From positions 9,907,319 through 9,971,318 of the forward strand of contig CM067531.1 of assembly GCA_034509925.1 (NCBI GenBank): a stretch of 64,000 bases of DNA, read 5' to 3'. This DNA comes from Hirudinaria manillensis (Eukaryota > Annelida > Clitellata > Hirudinida > Hirudinidae). The position numbers and the translations under genes are program-made. Under the pieces are notes generated by a model that worked only from the letters and a program-made list of their open reading frames with translations, had not been told where the DNA came from and did no database searches. Positions 13,590 to 25,490 of the stretch are shown piece by piece; within the stretch, counting starts at the first letter, position 1; every line of letters begins with the position of its first letter.

Positions 13590-14419
13590 ATGTTTTGGAT
13601 GCGATCGTGCGACATGCGCTTGCAACATGTCGGACGGTTTTGCAACACGTTCCAACATGTTTCTAATGTTGGAGTTTTGAGAACTTTTTTTGATTTATTT
13701 GCAAAAATACAAAATTAAATAAAATTTAATTTCTTGATTAAAACTTATAATTTTGTTTGTTTTTTTATGGTTAGCAGATAGTTTGTGTTTCTTGAAAGTA
13801 TTTTATGAACTTGTGGTGCAGTTGTTGTTGTTGTTGTTGTTGTTTTACATTCAACAGTCTCCATGGAGATGGCTTTGTTGTTCAGAAAGTTTGGTAGAAC
13901 TTATACTTGGTTCTCTGTGCTCTGCTAAACACATGGAGGATATCAGGGAGTCGATTTGATTAGGCATTTGTTGTTTATTTTCAGAGAGGAATTGTGGATC
14001 TGAATTGAATCCTGATAGTCAAGTCACTTTCAAGTGTCTTTTATTTTTATTGTTTTCATGTCTTCTTTCTAGAATTAGTTTTATTAGCCTACAAGAATTT
14101 CCAATTATTATGGATATATTTTAATTTGCATTTTATTATTACATAAATAATTTTTAAAATAGTTTTAAAAGTGTTTTTTTTATATAAAAATTTATACATG
14201 AAAAGAGAGTCTCTCCTTTTGTACCTATTGTAATAGTTCTAAACAGTTCTATAAGATCTGTACAGTTCTTAAGTTCGATTAAGTACAGCGATTCATCACT
14301 AAGGGAATTGCGTCATCAAAACATTTTCTTAAAATTTGCTATTTGTGGTTACCTGGTTAAATACCGATTATAAAATATTACTGAATTTACATGGTTGTAT
14401 TATATATATTATGATTTTT
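13590..14419. other. ZWILCH 3' flank with segment shared with 18.4 kb
   Basis: No gene is supported. From about 13685 to 13960 the sequence resembles 18425-18600: shared words include ACAAAAATAC-type starts, TTAGCAGAYAGTTTGTGT and GAACTTG. It therefore marks the left edge of the DNA duplicated with the secreted repeat genes. A (GTT)n run lies at 13822-13845. Confidence 0.5.
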
Positions 14420-14562
14420 AGGGCCAGTCTGTTTAGCGGAAGCTTGCGCTTCCTTAAGACTGACCCTATGAGTTTATTTTGTATTTTAAGTTTAATTTGT
14501 TTCGTTGGTGTACATAATTGTTTGTTCAATAAACTCTAAATTCTCAAAAAAAAAAAAAAAAA
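14420..14562 (+). mobile_element. 3' end of an unidentified retroposed sequence (hairpin, AATAAA, poly-A)
   Basis: A two-part hairpin at 14420-14467 has an outer 11 bp arm AGGGCCAGTCT paired with AGACTGACCCT (one mismatch) and an inner perfect GGAAGC/GCTTCC stem with loop TTGC. It is followed by AATAAA at 14528 and a 17 nt poly-A run at 14546-14562. A genomic poly-A tail about 15 nt past AATAAA is the mark of retroposition. No reverse transcriptase or clear target-site duplication is visible, so the family is unknown; the 5' limit is also unknown. Confidence 0.45.
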
Positions 14563-16855
14563 TATACATTTGATAGAAGTGGATATTTGAGTTTCATTTC
14601 AACTTGTCTTCTGTCTGTCACTAATCCACGTAGCACACGCATAAAGATAAATCAGAATTAATAATCTTTGAAAAAAATTCTTCGGAAAAAATAAACGGAT
14701 TAAACTTGACGCAAAAATAATCTTGGTGTCAGTCAGGACTAAAAATGCATTAAAAACAATCTTTGTCCTCTAACTCGAACGGAATAAATAAATAAATTAT
14801 CGAAGCCAAGTTTGCGTTTTTAGTTGTAAAAGTGATTTATGTCCAAAAACTATGGCATAAAATTGATCCACACCTGGCTCAGGTGCAGACTATTGAATCG
14901 GATGTTCACCTAACACGTGGTGTCAGATATTTTTTTTAGAAGTTCAAGAGTTTTTTCTCTGATTGATTATTAATGTTTCATAAATTTAGACTTTGCAAGT
15001 CGCTCAGTAAGAAAGTATTTTTAGAATTCCACAAAAATATTTTAAAGGCCTCTTATTATTTAATCTATACTCACACGTCCGTTTATAAATTTTCAGAATT
15101 TCTGTAGCTCAGCTTTCCTTTTGGTTAATCCTAGAGTTTTTACATCCCAGTATGACATGTCGAGACTTTAAGAAGGATTCCACAAAGAGGCTTACGTTCG
15201 GTTGCCAATAATATATGAAAGAGCGAGGCCTTTCTTTGTGATCAGTCAAAACTCGAGCATGTCAAAGGACGTCATATTCATGTCGAATAGTTATAATGAC
15301 ACGAGTAAAATCAATTTGTGTTGACTTTTCAATTTCTGTTGACAAATTTCGGATTTAGGAAATTTACCCATTTGTATCGGGACCAATTTGGAGATCAAAG
15401 AATGGACAGAAAAGCATTTTTTATATGCGTCCCCAATTTATTAAGTTTACTAAGTATTAGTCACAACATTTGGTTATGGAAGGGTGTAGGTTATCACATG
15501 ATAATACATGATAACACACTCATCTAGCGTTTTAATCATCCAGATAAACTTTACTCCGGATCTTATGGAGTGATTCCAATACATTTAGAAAGGGGCATTA
15601 TATTATATTTAATCTATATTACATTTAATTTATATTTAATTCGTTCAATAAAGTTTATGCTGCTTCAAACACTGACGCCATGTCAGTTTTTTTTTCAAGA
15701 GGGTAATTTTATCGCCTGGAGCAGACACGTCGTCCTGAATAAGGATTTTTGATCGGTCACACATTATTATTCAACCGGATGTCCTGTGGTGATTTCTTGT
15801 TGAATTTTCAACAATTGTCAGAGTATCTAATGTTTATTTATGAGTTGTTTAGTGATAAAAGATAGTATTGATTGATTATCAAATTAATTAAGTTTAATTA
15901 ATTAAGTTTATTTACGAGTTGTTTGGTAAGGAAGACGTCAGTGATTGATTGCCATAATTAAGCATGAATGTTTACCAACCGCACTGGTTTTATAGAAAGA
16001 AATCATTGGCAAAAAGACAGCTAGTAGAATTTTAATAATTTATACCTAACTGAAACAAACTCTTTATTGTTCAGACAAGGATGTTAACTTGCTTGGTAAA
16101 TTTCAATGTGGCAAGAAAGCTATTAACATCTTGGTCAAGGCATTAAGGAAGAACATTAACTTAAGTAATATGTGAACTTTACGCTAAAATTCATTTATTC
16201 TCTCCAGATGAGGTTGTCAAGTGAATGTACGACTGAAGCTGCATTTCTCAAGGCTTGAGGAATAATTTAAAACTGAAAAAAAAAATAAAAACGCTGAAAA
16301 TATGAAGTACCATCTTTCACAATGGTAGCAAAATGTCGTGTCTTATTGTTACGATAACCTTGATTTTAAAAGACAGAGCTCAAAATAAAAAGGACATGCA
16401 TGATATCCATGCAAAATGTATTATTCTAATTAACCTATTTATTAATAGTACTCTTATTATTCATCCTGAGTGTGAAATTGATGAATAAGACTCGTATGAT
16501 ATCCATGCAAAATGTATGTTGCAACCCCAACAAGCTGATTTAAGATCCTGTTCTCGCTTATGTGAGACAATTTGAGAAACGTTTTTTTTTTTATGAATTT
16601 GTTAAATAAATCTCACTCCAAGAATCGTATTCAGATAACTCTTTATAATGAAAATTTTCCAATCCATATTATAAATTCTGATCTTAATCAGAATTTATTT
16701 CGCAAGTGTTTATCGATAATGTTAATGATGCATATTACAAAATTTAGTAAAACTTAGTAATAAAAACTTAAAAATAAGATCACAAAGATTCTCCTTGTTT
16801 AACAATCTAACTGTATGACTTTGTCTGACTAAGATATTTTTTAGTGATTCGTTTC
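14563..16855. other. Intergenic region upstream of secreted repeat gene 1
   Basis: No gene is supported. Two blocks recur elsewhere. About 14835-14940 (ACCTGGCTCAGGTG, then TTCACCTAACACGTGGTG) matches about 20045-20150. About 16090-16250 (TAACATCTTGGTCAAGGCATT, and GATGAGGTTGTCAAGTGAAT) matches 18235-18385. A perfect 21 bp direct repeat, TGATATCCATGCAAAATGTA plus T, sits at 16401 and 16497. The remainder is AT-rich without recognised features. Confidence 0.5.
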
Positions 16856-16856
16856 A

Positions 16857-17022
16857 GGTGTCAGCGTCACCGTCATCGGACTTGCAGCAAGACAATTAAG
16901 TGGCACAAAACACCTATAAACAGAGAGCTGCAGTGCAAATCTGGCCATTGGACGGCATTTATATAAACCAGAGAACAGGTTCGAATCCCAGCTCAAGAAA
17001 GTTCAAGAAAGTCTGAAACTTT
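16857..17022 (+). promoter_or_regulatory. Promoter and noncoding first exon of secreted repeat gene 1
   Basis: TATAAA at 16915-16920 lies within a block nearly the same as the one before gene 2: GTCA-rich box, GACAATTAA, then TATAAACAGAG. Transcription would start near 16945-16950. The noncoding exon ends at the GT donor at 17023 (TTGTAAGT context), and the acceptor is the AG at 17180-17181. A TTCGAATCC in this exon resembles a tRNA B box but has no matching A box. Confidence 0.65.
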
Positions 17023-17199
17023 GTAAGTCATTCATATTATGAATATAACAGTTAATATAATATAAGATGTATCAAGTTAATATAATATATATTTAATTAT
17101 AAATATAATTAATTAAATATGTAAATAAATTAAATATATTAATTAATATATTAACATTAGAATTCATTATTGAAACCGCAGGTAACAAAATCCTTAAAG

Positions 17200-17803
17200 A
17201 TGTTTTCTGTGAAATGTTTGGTTCTCATGGCCTTTATGACAATTTTGGTCGTTCAGGCATCGCCAGGAAAGGTAATTTCAAAATGTACACCAAATAACAT
17301 ATGTCATCTTTAGGTAATAATTTTACCATCAGGGTAAACCCAAAGGTCCGAAAGATCCATCAGTAACCGGACATCCACATCACGACAAGCCCACCTTCGC
17401 ACCTGGTGGAAAACACAATTTGCATGACGACGATCACACTCACGATCCACTCCACGAGAGAGGAACCAGACCTCCAGGATGGAACCCACCAAGGAAGCCT
17501 TGGGGAAAGGGAGAAAAAAAGGACAGGCCAATCCTTCCGCCAGGCGTGACCTTTCCACCTAGAAGGCGTCACGATGATGAGGATCACACTCACGATCCAT
17601 TCCACAAAAAGGAAACCAGATCTCCAGGTTGGGGAAAGGAAGGGAAAAGAGACAGGCCAACTTTTCCACCCAGAAAATTCCTCGACGATCATCACGGTGG
17701 AGGCTTTACTAAGGAACGTCGCGGTGAAAAACCTACTTTGGCTCCTGGTGCAACTTTCCCTCCAAGGAGACAACCAGGCCATGGCAGACCTGGAAGACAT
17801 TAA
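17200..17803 (+). CDS. Secreted Pro/His/Asp-rich repeat protein, copy 1 (unknown function)
   Basis: Two coding exons, 17200-17271 and 17333-17803, separated by a 61 bp intron; 180 aa. The first exon encodes a typical signal peptide (MFSVKCLVLMAFMTILVVQA), with cleavage expected near QAS-PG. The mature chain starts PGKGKPKGPKDP and is intrinsically disordered in composition. Two DDHTHDP-type acidic/histidine motifs (nt 17431 and 17581) are each followed by TRPPGW or TRSPGW and a PFPPRR- or TFPPRK-type proline segment. The C-terminal block FTKERRGEKPTLAPG is shared with copies 2 and 3. KR, RR and RK pairs lie between segments and could be processing sites. AATAAA is at 17899. It is the shortest of three tandem paralogues. 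I do not recognise the family. Possible roles are metal- or mineral-binding matrix, adhesive/mucus protein, or a precursor of proline-rich peptides; the sequence does not choose among these. Confidence 0.85.
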
Positions 17804-17904
17804 GTTCAGAAGGGACCGAATGAACTCCACTGCTTTCTTCAGACAAAATGCCAAGGGTAGAGCTTCAAGAGACATGCTTCTGATAAATACATTCATTAAA
17901 TAAA

Positions 17905-20656
17905 CTTTATAATTAAATTTTAAGAAAAAATTTTAAATTGGAAAATAAAATTTCTTCCGTGAGTTTACTCATTCTTTTGTTTCAACTTTGAAACGTTGTC
18001 GAATACATGCAGATTGTATTACAAGTAGTAACCGATGTTTTCCAAGTCCCTATAACACATCACATCAAGGCATCATTTTTTGTTTTAAATCCACTAAATT
18101 TCTGAAAATGGCCAGTTTTATTACTGAGTAACCATTTGAAATTAAAATGTCTACTCATACCAAACAATTTGCCTTCACGGCATACTTTTTTTTTTGTTTT
18201 CAGTTTCCAACATGTTCATACGATAACGATATTTAATAAATTTCAGTTTGACATAGAAGCTTTTAACATCGTGGTTAATGCATTGGAAAAGCAAGACACG
18301 TAAGATTTAAGTAAAACAAGAACTTTACTCCAGAACTCATTTATTTTCTGACGATGAGGTAGTCATGTGAATATAAGAATGATTTACGCATAATTTGTGT
18401 GTAAATGTTGGGGCTTTCTCATTTCGTAATTTACAAAAATACATCGAATAAAATTTAACTCCCTGATATTAATTCTTTGTTATGATTAGCAGGCAGTTTG
18501 TGTTTAAAACCACTTTTGAGAACTTGATGCCTGGCACGGGACTTGTTGTAATTATATTATGTTCAAGGGTTTCGAAGGAGATTAAGAAATGTTGGTTATC
18601 CCTCTTTCTTGATCCTTCTTTACAAATTATATTTATATTTACTTTTATGTTTTATTTGTAAAATGCATAAATTATTCGAGCGGGATGTAAAGTTACCACA
18701 GCAAATATAAAAAATGAATCATGCTACTGTATACGGGAATTAAAAGAATGAAAAAAAAAATAAAAGCACATTTAAATTGGTTATGAATAGAATGTTGAAT
18801 TCAGTTGTTTTTCAAATTAATCTAATGATTTCTAATGGTAGGATTGAACAAAGACATTACGGTCACTACCAGAGCGCGTCTTGGCTCTGCATACAGCTAC
18901 ATAAAATTATTTATTTTATTTTTTTAAATATTATTATTAGGAACGTTCCAAATCCTTGGTAAAAACAAGCAGCCGGTCGTAATGTCAGAGTTGTATAAAT
19001 TGAATATATTTATATATATGCATTTATGCAATAGAAAAATTAAATATAGATATTTATAAGATAATAAATATATTTAAATAAATAAAATATTAAAAAAAAT
19101 ATATATATATATATAAATATATATATTATTATTATATATATATTATATATATTATATATATATTATATATATATAAATATATATTATTATTTATACATAT
19201 TAAATTTATTTTTTTTTAAGTTTTGTAATTAAATCGTCATCTCTTTTGCCAAATAGTCTCTTTTAAGATTATAGCTTTAATCTTTTATGTTTCAAGTAAA
19301 GTAATGTTTTATCATTTTTTTGTCCATAAACCTTTTCATTATTTTTATTTTTTATTTTCACTCGATTTTTATTATTTCAAAACTAATTTCCTTTCTAAAG
19401 TTAAATTTAGAAGAAATGAAAGGAGAGATTACCCTGAAGTACCAATTGTACTGAACAGCACGTTTCACGTGCCATGATTTTTAATGCACCACGTAGGTTT
19501 TAATTCTTTTAATATTAACTGTTACGTAATAAAAAATTATTTGAAAGTAATTTCGATCCATCTTAAAACGTGACGCATTTATTAATTTTCTTCTTAAAAC
19601 TGCATTTAATTATTTATTTCGAATTTAAGAAACTGTTAAGATAAAGAAGATCATGACGAGGCTGTTCTCATCGGCATAGTGTCAGGCAACAATTGCTTCC
19701 TTCCACGAGTGCCACTTTTGACAGATTAAATCTTTCAACAAAAAGTTGGCAGGCACAATACAAGGAAGCACAGGCATACAAATTCAAATTTTGCATGTGA
19801 AGGCAGGCAATTGATCAGAATTTGGTTTTAATAACAGTTTATTTAATCTACATGATTTTTTAAAGACGTATTAATGACGTTAAATCAATTGTTTAACAAT
19901 CTCCTAAAAAAGACTTAATTTAATAAAATATTTACTTCAAATAAATGGATGATCAATCTCTGTCAGAAAATATAATAAAAGCAGTCTTTAATTCCTTACG
20001 TAATAGCAGAGCAACTGCTATTTAAATCTGCGGTTAAAGATACGTGATGTCCAAAAATGACAAAAGTGACAATTCATTTCATACCTGGTTCAGGTGAAGT
20101 CGAGTGAGTCAAACATTCACCTGATACCTGATGGCACCAGATTTATTTTTATTTTTTTTTATTTTCAACAGTTTTCAGTTTCGACTATTTGTGCTTTTTA
20201 AAGTCTGATTTCATCAGTAAGGAATTATTCATGAAAATTGCTTCAAAATATTAAGAAAATGTTAAAATTATCACTCCTTCCGCAGACACCATCGAGTCTT
20301 TTTTATTTTAAAATTTCTTTCTGGATTTCTTACGCTCGGTTTCTTTTAGAGACACAAATTTTAGGATTACAAATCAAATCGTGGTAATTTGGAACGAGGA
20401 ACCTTTTCGAGTGTTTGAACATTACTAAGTCGGATATCCTCAACATAAGGGCCTAAAGTAGCTAAAGATAGCGCTTCATAAATCCGACGCTATTAATATT
20501 ATTCATTAATACATACATTTATTAAATTTCCAAATTTTAAACAAAATGTGATGATATAAACATATTATTCCAATAAAAAAAAACATATGAAGTTTCTCCT
20601 TTCTTTTAATATTCTGACCACATCTTCGTCTCATCCAGATTTTTTTCATCGATTTG
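17905..20656. other. Intergenic region between secreted repeat genes 1 and 2
   Basis: No gene is supported. It contains the second members of the duplicated flanking blocks (18235-18385, 18425-18600, 20045-20150). It also holds a (TA)n-rich stretch at about 19090-19185 that is mainly alternating AT with ATT insertions. Otherwise it is AT-rich spacer. Confidence 0.55.
19090..19185. repeat. (TA)n / TATATATT repeat
   Basis: Nearly pure alternating A and T with periodic ATT or AAT interruptions over about 95 bp; simple low-complexity DNA. Confidence 0.85.
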
Positions 20657-20805
20657 TTACAGATGTCACCGTCAGTGTCATAGACTTACAGCATGACAAT
20701 TAAATGGCTCGAAGCATTTATAAACAGAGACCTGCGATGCCAATCTGAAAATTAGATTGCGTTTAGCCAGAGTGCAGGTTTCAAGTTTAGCAAGTCTAAT
20801 ATTTT
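20657..20805 (+). promoter_or_regulatory. Promoter and noncoding first exon of secreted repeat gene 2
   Basis: TATAAA at 20719-20724 followed by CAGAGACCTGC, preceded by GATGTCACCGTCAGTGTCAT and GACAATTAAATGGC, a block closely matching that of gene 1. The noncoding exon ends at a GT donor (20806, TTTTGTGAGT) and the acceptor is the AG at 20905-20906. The repeated GTCA words suggest a shared bZIP-type or nuclear-receptor-type site, which is inference. Confidence 0.65.
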
Positions 20806-20924
20806 GTGAGTCGTTATTTAACTGTGGCATGAATATGATAATAAATTTTAATCAAATATTCTTTATTAATAATAATGGCAAACTAAGAACACCTACCAAT
20901 TTTCAGGAATCAATTTCGATAAAG

Positions 20925-22212
20925 ATGCTTTCGATGAAATTCTTGGTTCTCGTTGCCTTTATGGCAATTTTGATCGTACAAGCGTCACCAGAAAAGGTAA
21001 TTTCAAAATTAACACCAAATAAAACAGATCATCTTTAAATAGTAATTTTGCCGTACTCATCAGGGAAAACCCAGAGGTCCGAAAGATCCATCGGTAACCG
21101 GACATCCATTTCATGACAAGCCAACCCTCGCACCGGGTGAAACTCGACCATCTCATGGCAAACACAACTTCCGTGACGACGACCACACTCATGATCCACC
21201 CCACGAGAGAGGTACGAGACCTCCAAGATGGAACCCACCAAGGTTTCCTTTGGGAAAGGGAGAAAAAAGGGACAGGCCTACTCTTCCACCAGGAGTGACC
21301 TTTCCACCTAGAAAGCGTTATGATGATGATCACACTCACGATCCACCTCACGAAAGAGAAAATAGACCGCCAGGATGGAAACCCCCAAAGTATCCCCTAG
21401 GAGGTTTTGGTGATAAAAATGGGAGACCAAAACTTCCGCAAGGGGTGACTTTTCCACCCAGAAAACATTTTTTTGGTGGTGATCATACCTACGATCCAGC
21501 CCAAGAAAGAGAAACTAGACCACCAGGATGGAAACCACCAAAGTATCTCCTAGGAGGTTTTGGTGATAAAAATGGGAGACCAAAACTTCCGCCAGGTGTG
21601 ACTTTTCCACCCAGAAAACAGTTTGATGGTGATGACCATACCCACGATCCACTCCACGAAAGAGAAACTAGACCACCGGGATGGAAACCCCCAAAGAATC
21701 CCCTAGGAAGTTTTGGTGATAAAAATGGGAGACCAAAATTTCCGCCAGGTGTGACTTTTCCACCCAGAAAGCAGTTTGGTGACGATGACCATACCCACGA
21801 TCCACTCCACGAAAGAGAAACTAGACCACCGGGATGGAAACCCCCAAAGAATCCCCTAGGAAGTTTTGGTGATAAAAATGGGAGACCAAAATTTCCGCCA
21901 GGTGTGACTTTTCCACCCAGAAAACAGTTTGATGGTGATGATCATACCCATGATCCACTCCATGAAAGAGAAACTAGATCACCGGGATGGAAACCCCCAC
22001 AGAAGCCTCTAGGAAACTTTGGTGATAAAAATGAGAGACCAAATTTTCCACCAAGAGTTACTTTTTTTCCAGGTGGGCGTTATGGTGACAGTGGAGCACA
22101 TGATGAAGGCTTCACCAAAGAACATCGTGGTGAAAAACCTACTTTGCCCCCTAAAGGAGCTCCTCGTCCGAAGAGACCTCCACCACGTGGAGGTGAACCA
22201 GGAAGACCTTAA
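20925..22212 (+). CDS. Secreted Pro/His/Asp-rich repeat protein, copy 2 (unknown function)
   Basis: Coding exons 20925-20996 and 21064-22212; 406 aa. Signal peptide MLSMKFLVLVAFMAILIVQA, then SPEKGKPRGPKDP as in the paralogues. The body is five tandem 51-residue units (153 bp; starts at 21328, 21481, 21634, 21787, 21940) plus a looser sixth at 21181. Each unit reads DHTHDPLHERETRPPGWKPP, then an LGSFGDKNGRPKFPPG segment, then VTFPPRKQF and two or three acidic residues. Units 3 and 4 are almost identical in DNA, which indicates recent unequal exchange. The tail FTKEHRGEKPTLPPKG and a GGEPGRP end match the family. AATAAA is at 22319. The 67 bp intron is strikingly like the intron of copy 1. The strongly periodic acidic-His, aromatic (PGW) and Pro-basic blocks suit a multivalent extracellular matrix, phase-separating or metal-binding protein; that is inference only. 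Confidence 0.88.
21328..22092 (+). repeat. Five 153 bp coding tandem repeats in secreted gene 2
   Basis: Direct repeats with exact 153 bp spacing, in frame (51 codons). The third and fourth units differ at only a few bases near their 3' ends, while units 1 and 5 are the most diverged. This is the usual pattern of arrays that grow from the middle. Confidence 0.9.
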
Positions 22213-22324
22213 ACATGAGATCGAAGTGAACTCAACGATCTGGCTTCTTCCAACCAGCTACCTCTTAGTAGCGATTCAATCGACAAGAAATTTGAACAAA
22301 TTTTGCATTTAAACTGACAATAAA

Positions 22325-25300
22325 AAACAATTTTGTTCGAATTTTGATCAATATTTCTTCAGCACTTTGTTGAGGATAAATTAGTTCAAATATTGTTGAG
22401 TCGCCAGTTAATAAATTCATTTATTAACTAGGAAAAGTTAAGCAAAGAAATTCAAGTCTGAGTAATAGGTCATTCGTTATGATTCACTATACAAATTTCG
22501 CTAGACCTACTTTGATTAGTTCCACTTAAATTAATTCCAAAGTGATCACTTTTCAGAGTATCTGTAATCTTTCTGGGTAAATTAAACCTGTGGTCCGTAA
22601 GTGATGAAAACCTTTTCTTGTCTGACCTTCTCTAACGGTTCCAATTCATTAAAAAATTATTTTTGAAGAGTGATAAAAGTATATTAATATTTGGAAGTTG
22701 CTCAACTATAATCATAGTTTTTCTATGCAAGATTGTGACGACCGTGACCTGAATCATTATAAGTTTCAGAAAGAAAATTAATCCTAACAGCTACAATCAA
22801 TCCTTTTATAAACAAACAAAACACGTAATCTAACTTCTTGATGCTCCTGTTGAATTCACGCAGTCTTCCTCTTGCCTTCGTCGCTTTTTCAAGACTTGCC
22901 ATTTTCTGTATAAACAAATTAAGTTAGTAATGAATCAACTACCGCGATTAATTTAATTTTAAGTAGAATTATAATTGTTGACTTAGTGGTTACTGTGGAG
23001 ACGGTATGGACGAGGTATGTCTGGATTCTGGAATGCCAGTAATTGAGAAATAAAATTGTATCTCCATCGGTAATGCGTTGATAATCCCCCATAATTAATT
23101 TGTTTAATTTATGCACTCTTGAGAAAATGAAAATCCCAAGAAGACAATGTAAAGTACAATATATCAAGACCTCACAATTTCCGTTTTCTTTACAAATCAA
23201 ACCTAAACATCTGGCCACGGAGCAAAGTCAAATCTTAGTAATTGAACTAAAAGAATACGAAATGTCTGTTTTGAGTACCAATCGTCGATAAATCCTTTTA
23301 CTAATCACCACATCCACATCCTGGAAAGCACGATAAGGCTGCACGAAGGCAATCACAGGGCTTACCAGTGGATCGTACCAGTGCAAGGTCAGTTAGGTCA
23401 GATCGGAGGTCATGTCATATAGCTTCAACTCCCAGTTTCATTAAATTTAAATTGTTGTTCATCATTACATTACCCATGCCGGAAATTTACACTTGGCCAA
23501 CGTTGCTTAAATTTTGACATCTCTGATTTGTGATGTAAATCTAGGAAACGAGAAATAAAAATTTCTACTTAAACTTGTAAATTTTCAAATTAAGACATTT
23601 AAGTTAGTTAATTAAGACGTTTAATGTTGCAGAATTAGAATAATGTGGATTTTGGCAGTCGATGCCGCAATTCATTACCGGCGTTTTAAAATATTTTATT
23701 TATTATTTTTATTGGAATTCTGATTTTTATTTCTGAATCATTCGTTAATGGTGTCCTCTTACCGCCCAACCTTTATCACATGATATGACTCACGCGCCAT
23801 ATTAAATCCTATATATTATTAAATCGTTATTATTATTATTATTATTATTTTATTAAATCAATTTCAACCAATCTCGACTAGTTAGTCACCTCAAGTGAAG
23901 AAACGCGCATAAAAAAAAATAATTCTACCCCCGTTAATATTAAACATCCAATATTCCAAGATTTCCTTAATTTTCACTCCGTGCGGAATATTCAGCCCTA
24001 TCCTTTCAATACGATTCTCGAAACATCAGGTCACCGCTTGTCATTGAGTCTGGTGAAAGCACTGATTTGCCAGGGCCAGGTCCAAAATATCAGATCAGGA
24101 TTGGGCTGCCCAAAATCGTCGAGTAAATTCAGTCTCGAGTAAGTTCAGTCTCCATGAGTTATGATTTTAATGCCTATTTCTTAATAAAACAACGCAACAC
24201 GTTTTTCCGTTACAATAATGTTACCTCATTTTCACTTCATATTACATTGTAAATAAATAAAATATTTTTTTATCTTTTATCATGTGACTAGCTCGTCTTC
24301 GTAAGCATCCGACCCAGTAGCCACATCATTTATAACAATGTAGCCCATCAAGAAAAGTAATTGCCCATCCCTATATCAACTAGAACAACTCGACCTTAGG
24401 AAATTTAACCGACAATCATTGTAAAAAAAAAGTTAATTTTTAAATTGAATGTTAAAAGCAGTCCAATAATATAAGTAAAATAAGTTAAATAAGTGAAAAT
24501 GAGTGAAATTGAAATATAACTGAATATTAGTATTAAAATTAAGTCATTAATTGACCCCTAAGAGGTCTTCATGTAGGCCAAAATATGAACCATTTTCAGC
24601 TTGAAATACAAATTCCTCAAAATCAGATTCACAAAGTTCGTACGTACAGGATAATTGTAGATATACGTTGATTTCGATTAATTAGGAAATATATTAATTA
24701 CAGAAACCTTTTCAGAGTTTTTAATAATTTAATTAATATTAATATTAATTTAATTTAATTTAATATAATAATTTAATTAATATTAATATAATTTAATTGA
24801 CAAATTTAATATAATAATTTAATTAACATTAATTAAAAACCTTTTCAGAGTTTTTAATTAAATTAGAAATATTTTGTCTTTGTGACTATTGAAAACAAGT
24901 CGTGACTAAACTCTGTTCGGTCAGTGTGAGTCATTTAAGCGGTGGTTTGTTATGTATAATAATGTGGTTAACGCCTATCATTTGTAAACAAATTTTATTG
25001 AAGATTAGCAAGCATGAATCACGCACGATACGATGATCGAAACCTTAGTGTCAAAATGGCGGTACAAGTTTGCACTTCCCAATGTGAATAACGAATTTTC
25101 TTTTAAAAAAAATTATATAACACTCACTTCCACATTAAATTTTCTATTTCATTTGACTGATTATTAAATCGTATATTTATGAAAGGCAAGATTAAACAAT
25201 GAAAAGGTTGATTAAAATGAGCTGGAAAAATATTTTTCCGAAAAACTATGACAGAAAAATAAAATTCGACCAATTTCCCTGTAAACAAACTTGTTCAAAT

Positions 25301-25490
25301 TCTCAACAAACTCAATTCAACAGGTAAATTCAGCAGGTGCTGTGTACATAATTCAGATCTGTCCGACAATTAGAGGTCTGCAGTTGATTTATGGCGGGAG
25401 TGTCTTTTGACAGTCTGCTCACGTCGTGTCAAGACATTTTGAATACTGGATCTCACAAAAGATGACGCAAATATGGCTATTGTTCGACAT
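22325..25490. other. Intergenic region between secreted repeat genes 2 and 3
   Basis: No gene is supported. AT-rich repeats of TTAATTTAATTAATATTAA type fill 24720-24835 and are bracketed by two copies of CCTTTTCAGAGTTTTTAAT (24710 and 24839). A somewhat GC-richer stretch lies at 23300-23420. A minus-strand frame at 22902-22723 was considered and not accepted. Confidence 0.5.

Noticed and set aside
16975..16990. GGTTCGAATCCC, possible tRNA B box
   Set aside because: No A box, cloverleaf or terminator around it. It lies in the noncoding first exon of secreted gene 1.
17360..17896. 178-codon minus-strand frame
   Set aside because: Antisense shadow of secreted gene 1, with the same Trp/Ser-rich pattern that results from reading Pro/Gly codons backwards.
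22723..22902. Minus-strand frame starting MASLEKATKARGRLREF
   Set aside because: Begins after an acceptor-like TTTATACAG and has a hydrophobic segment, but no homology, no further exons and no polyadenylation signal. Not enough to call a gene.
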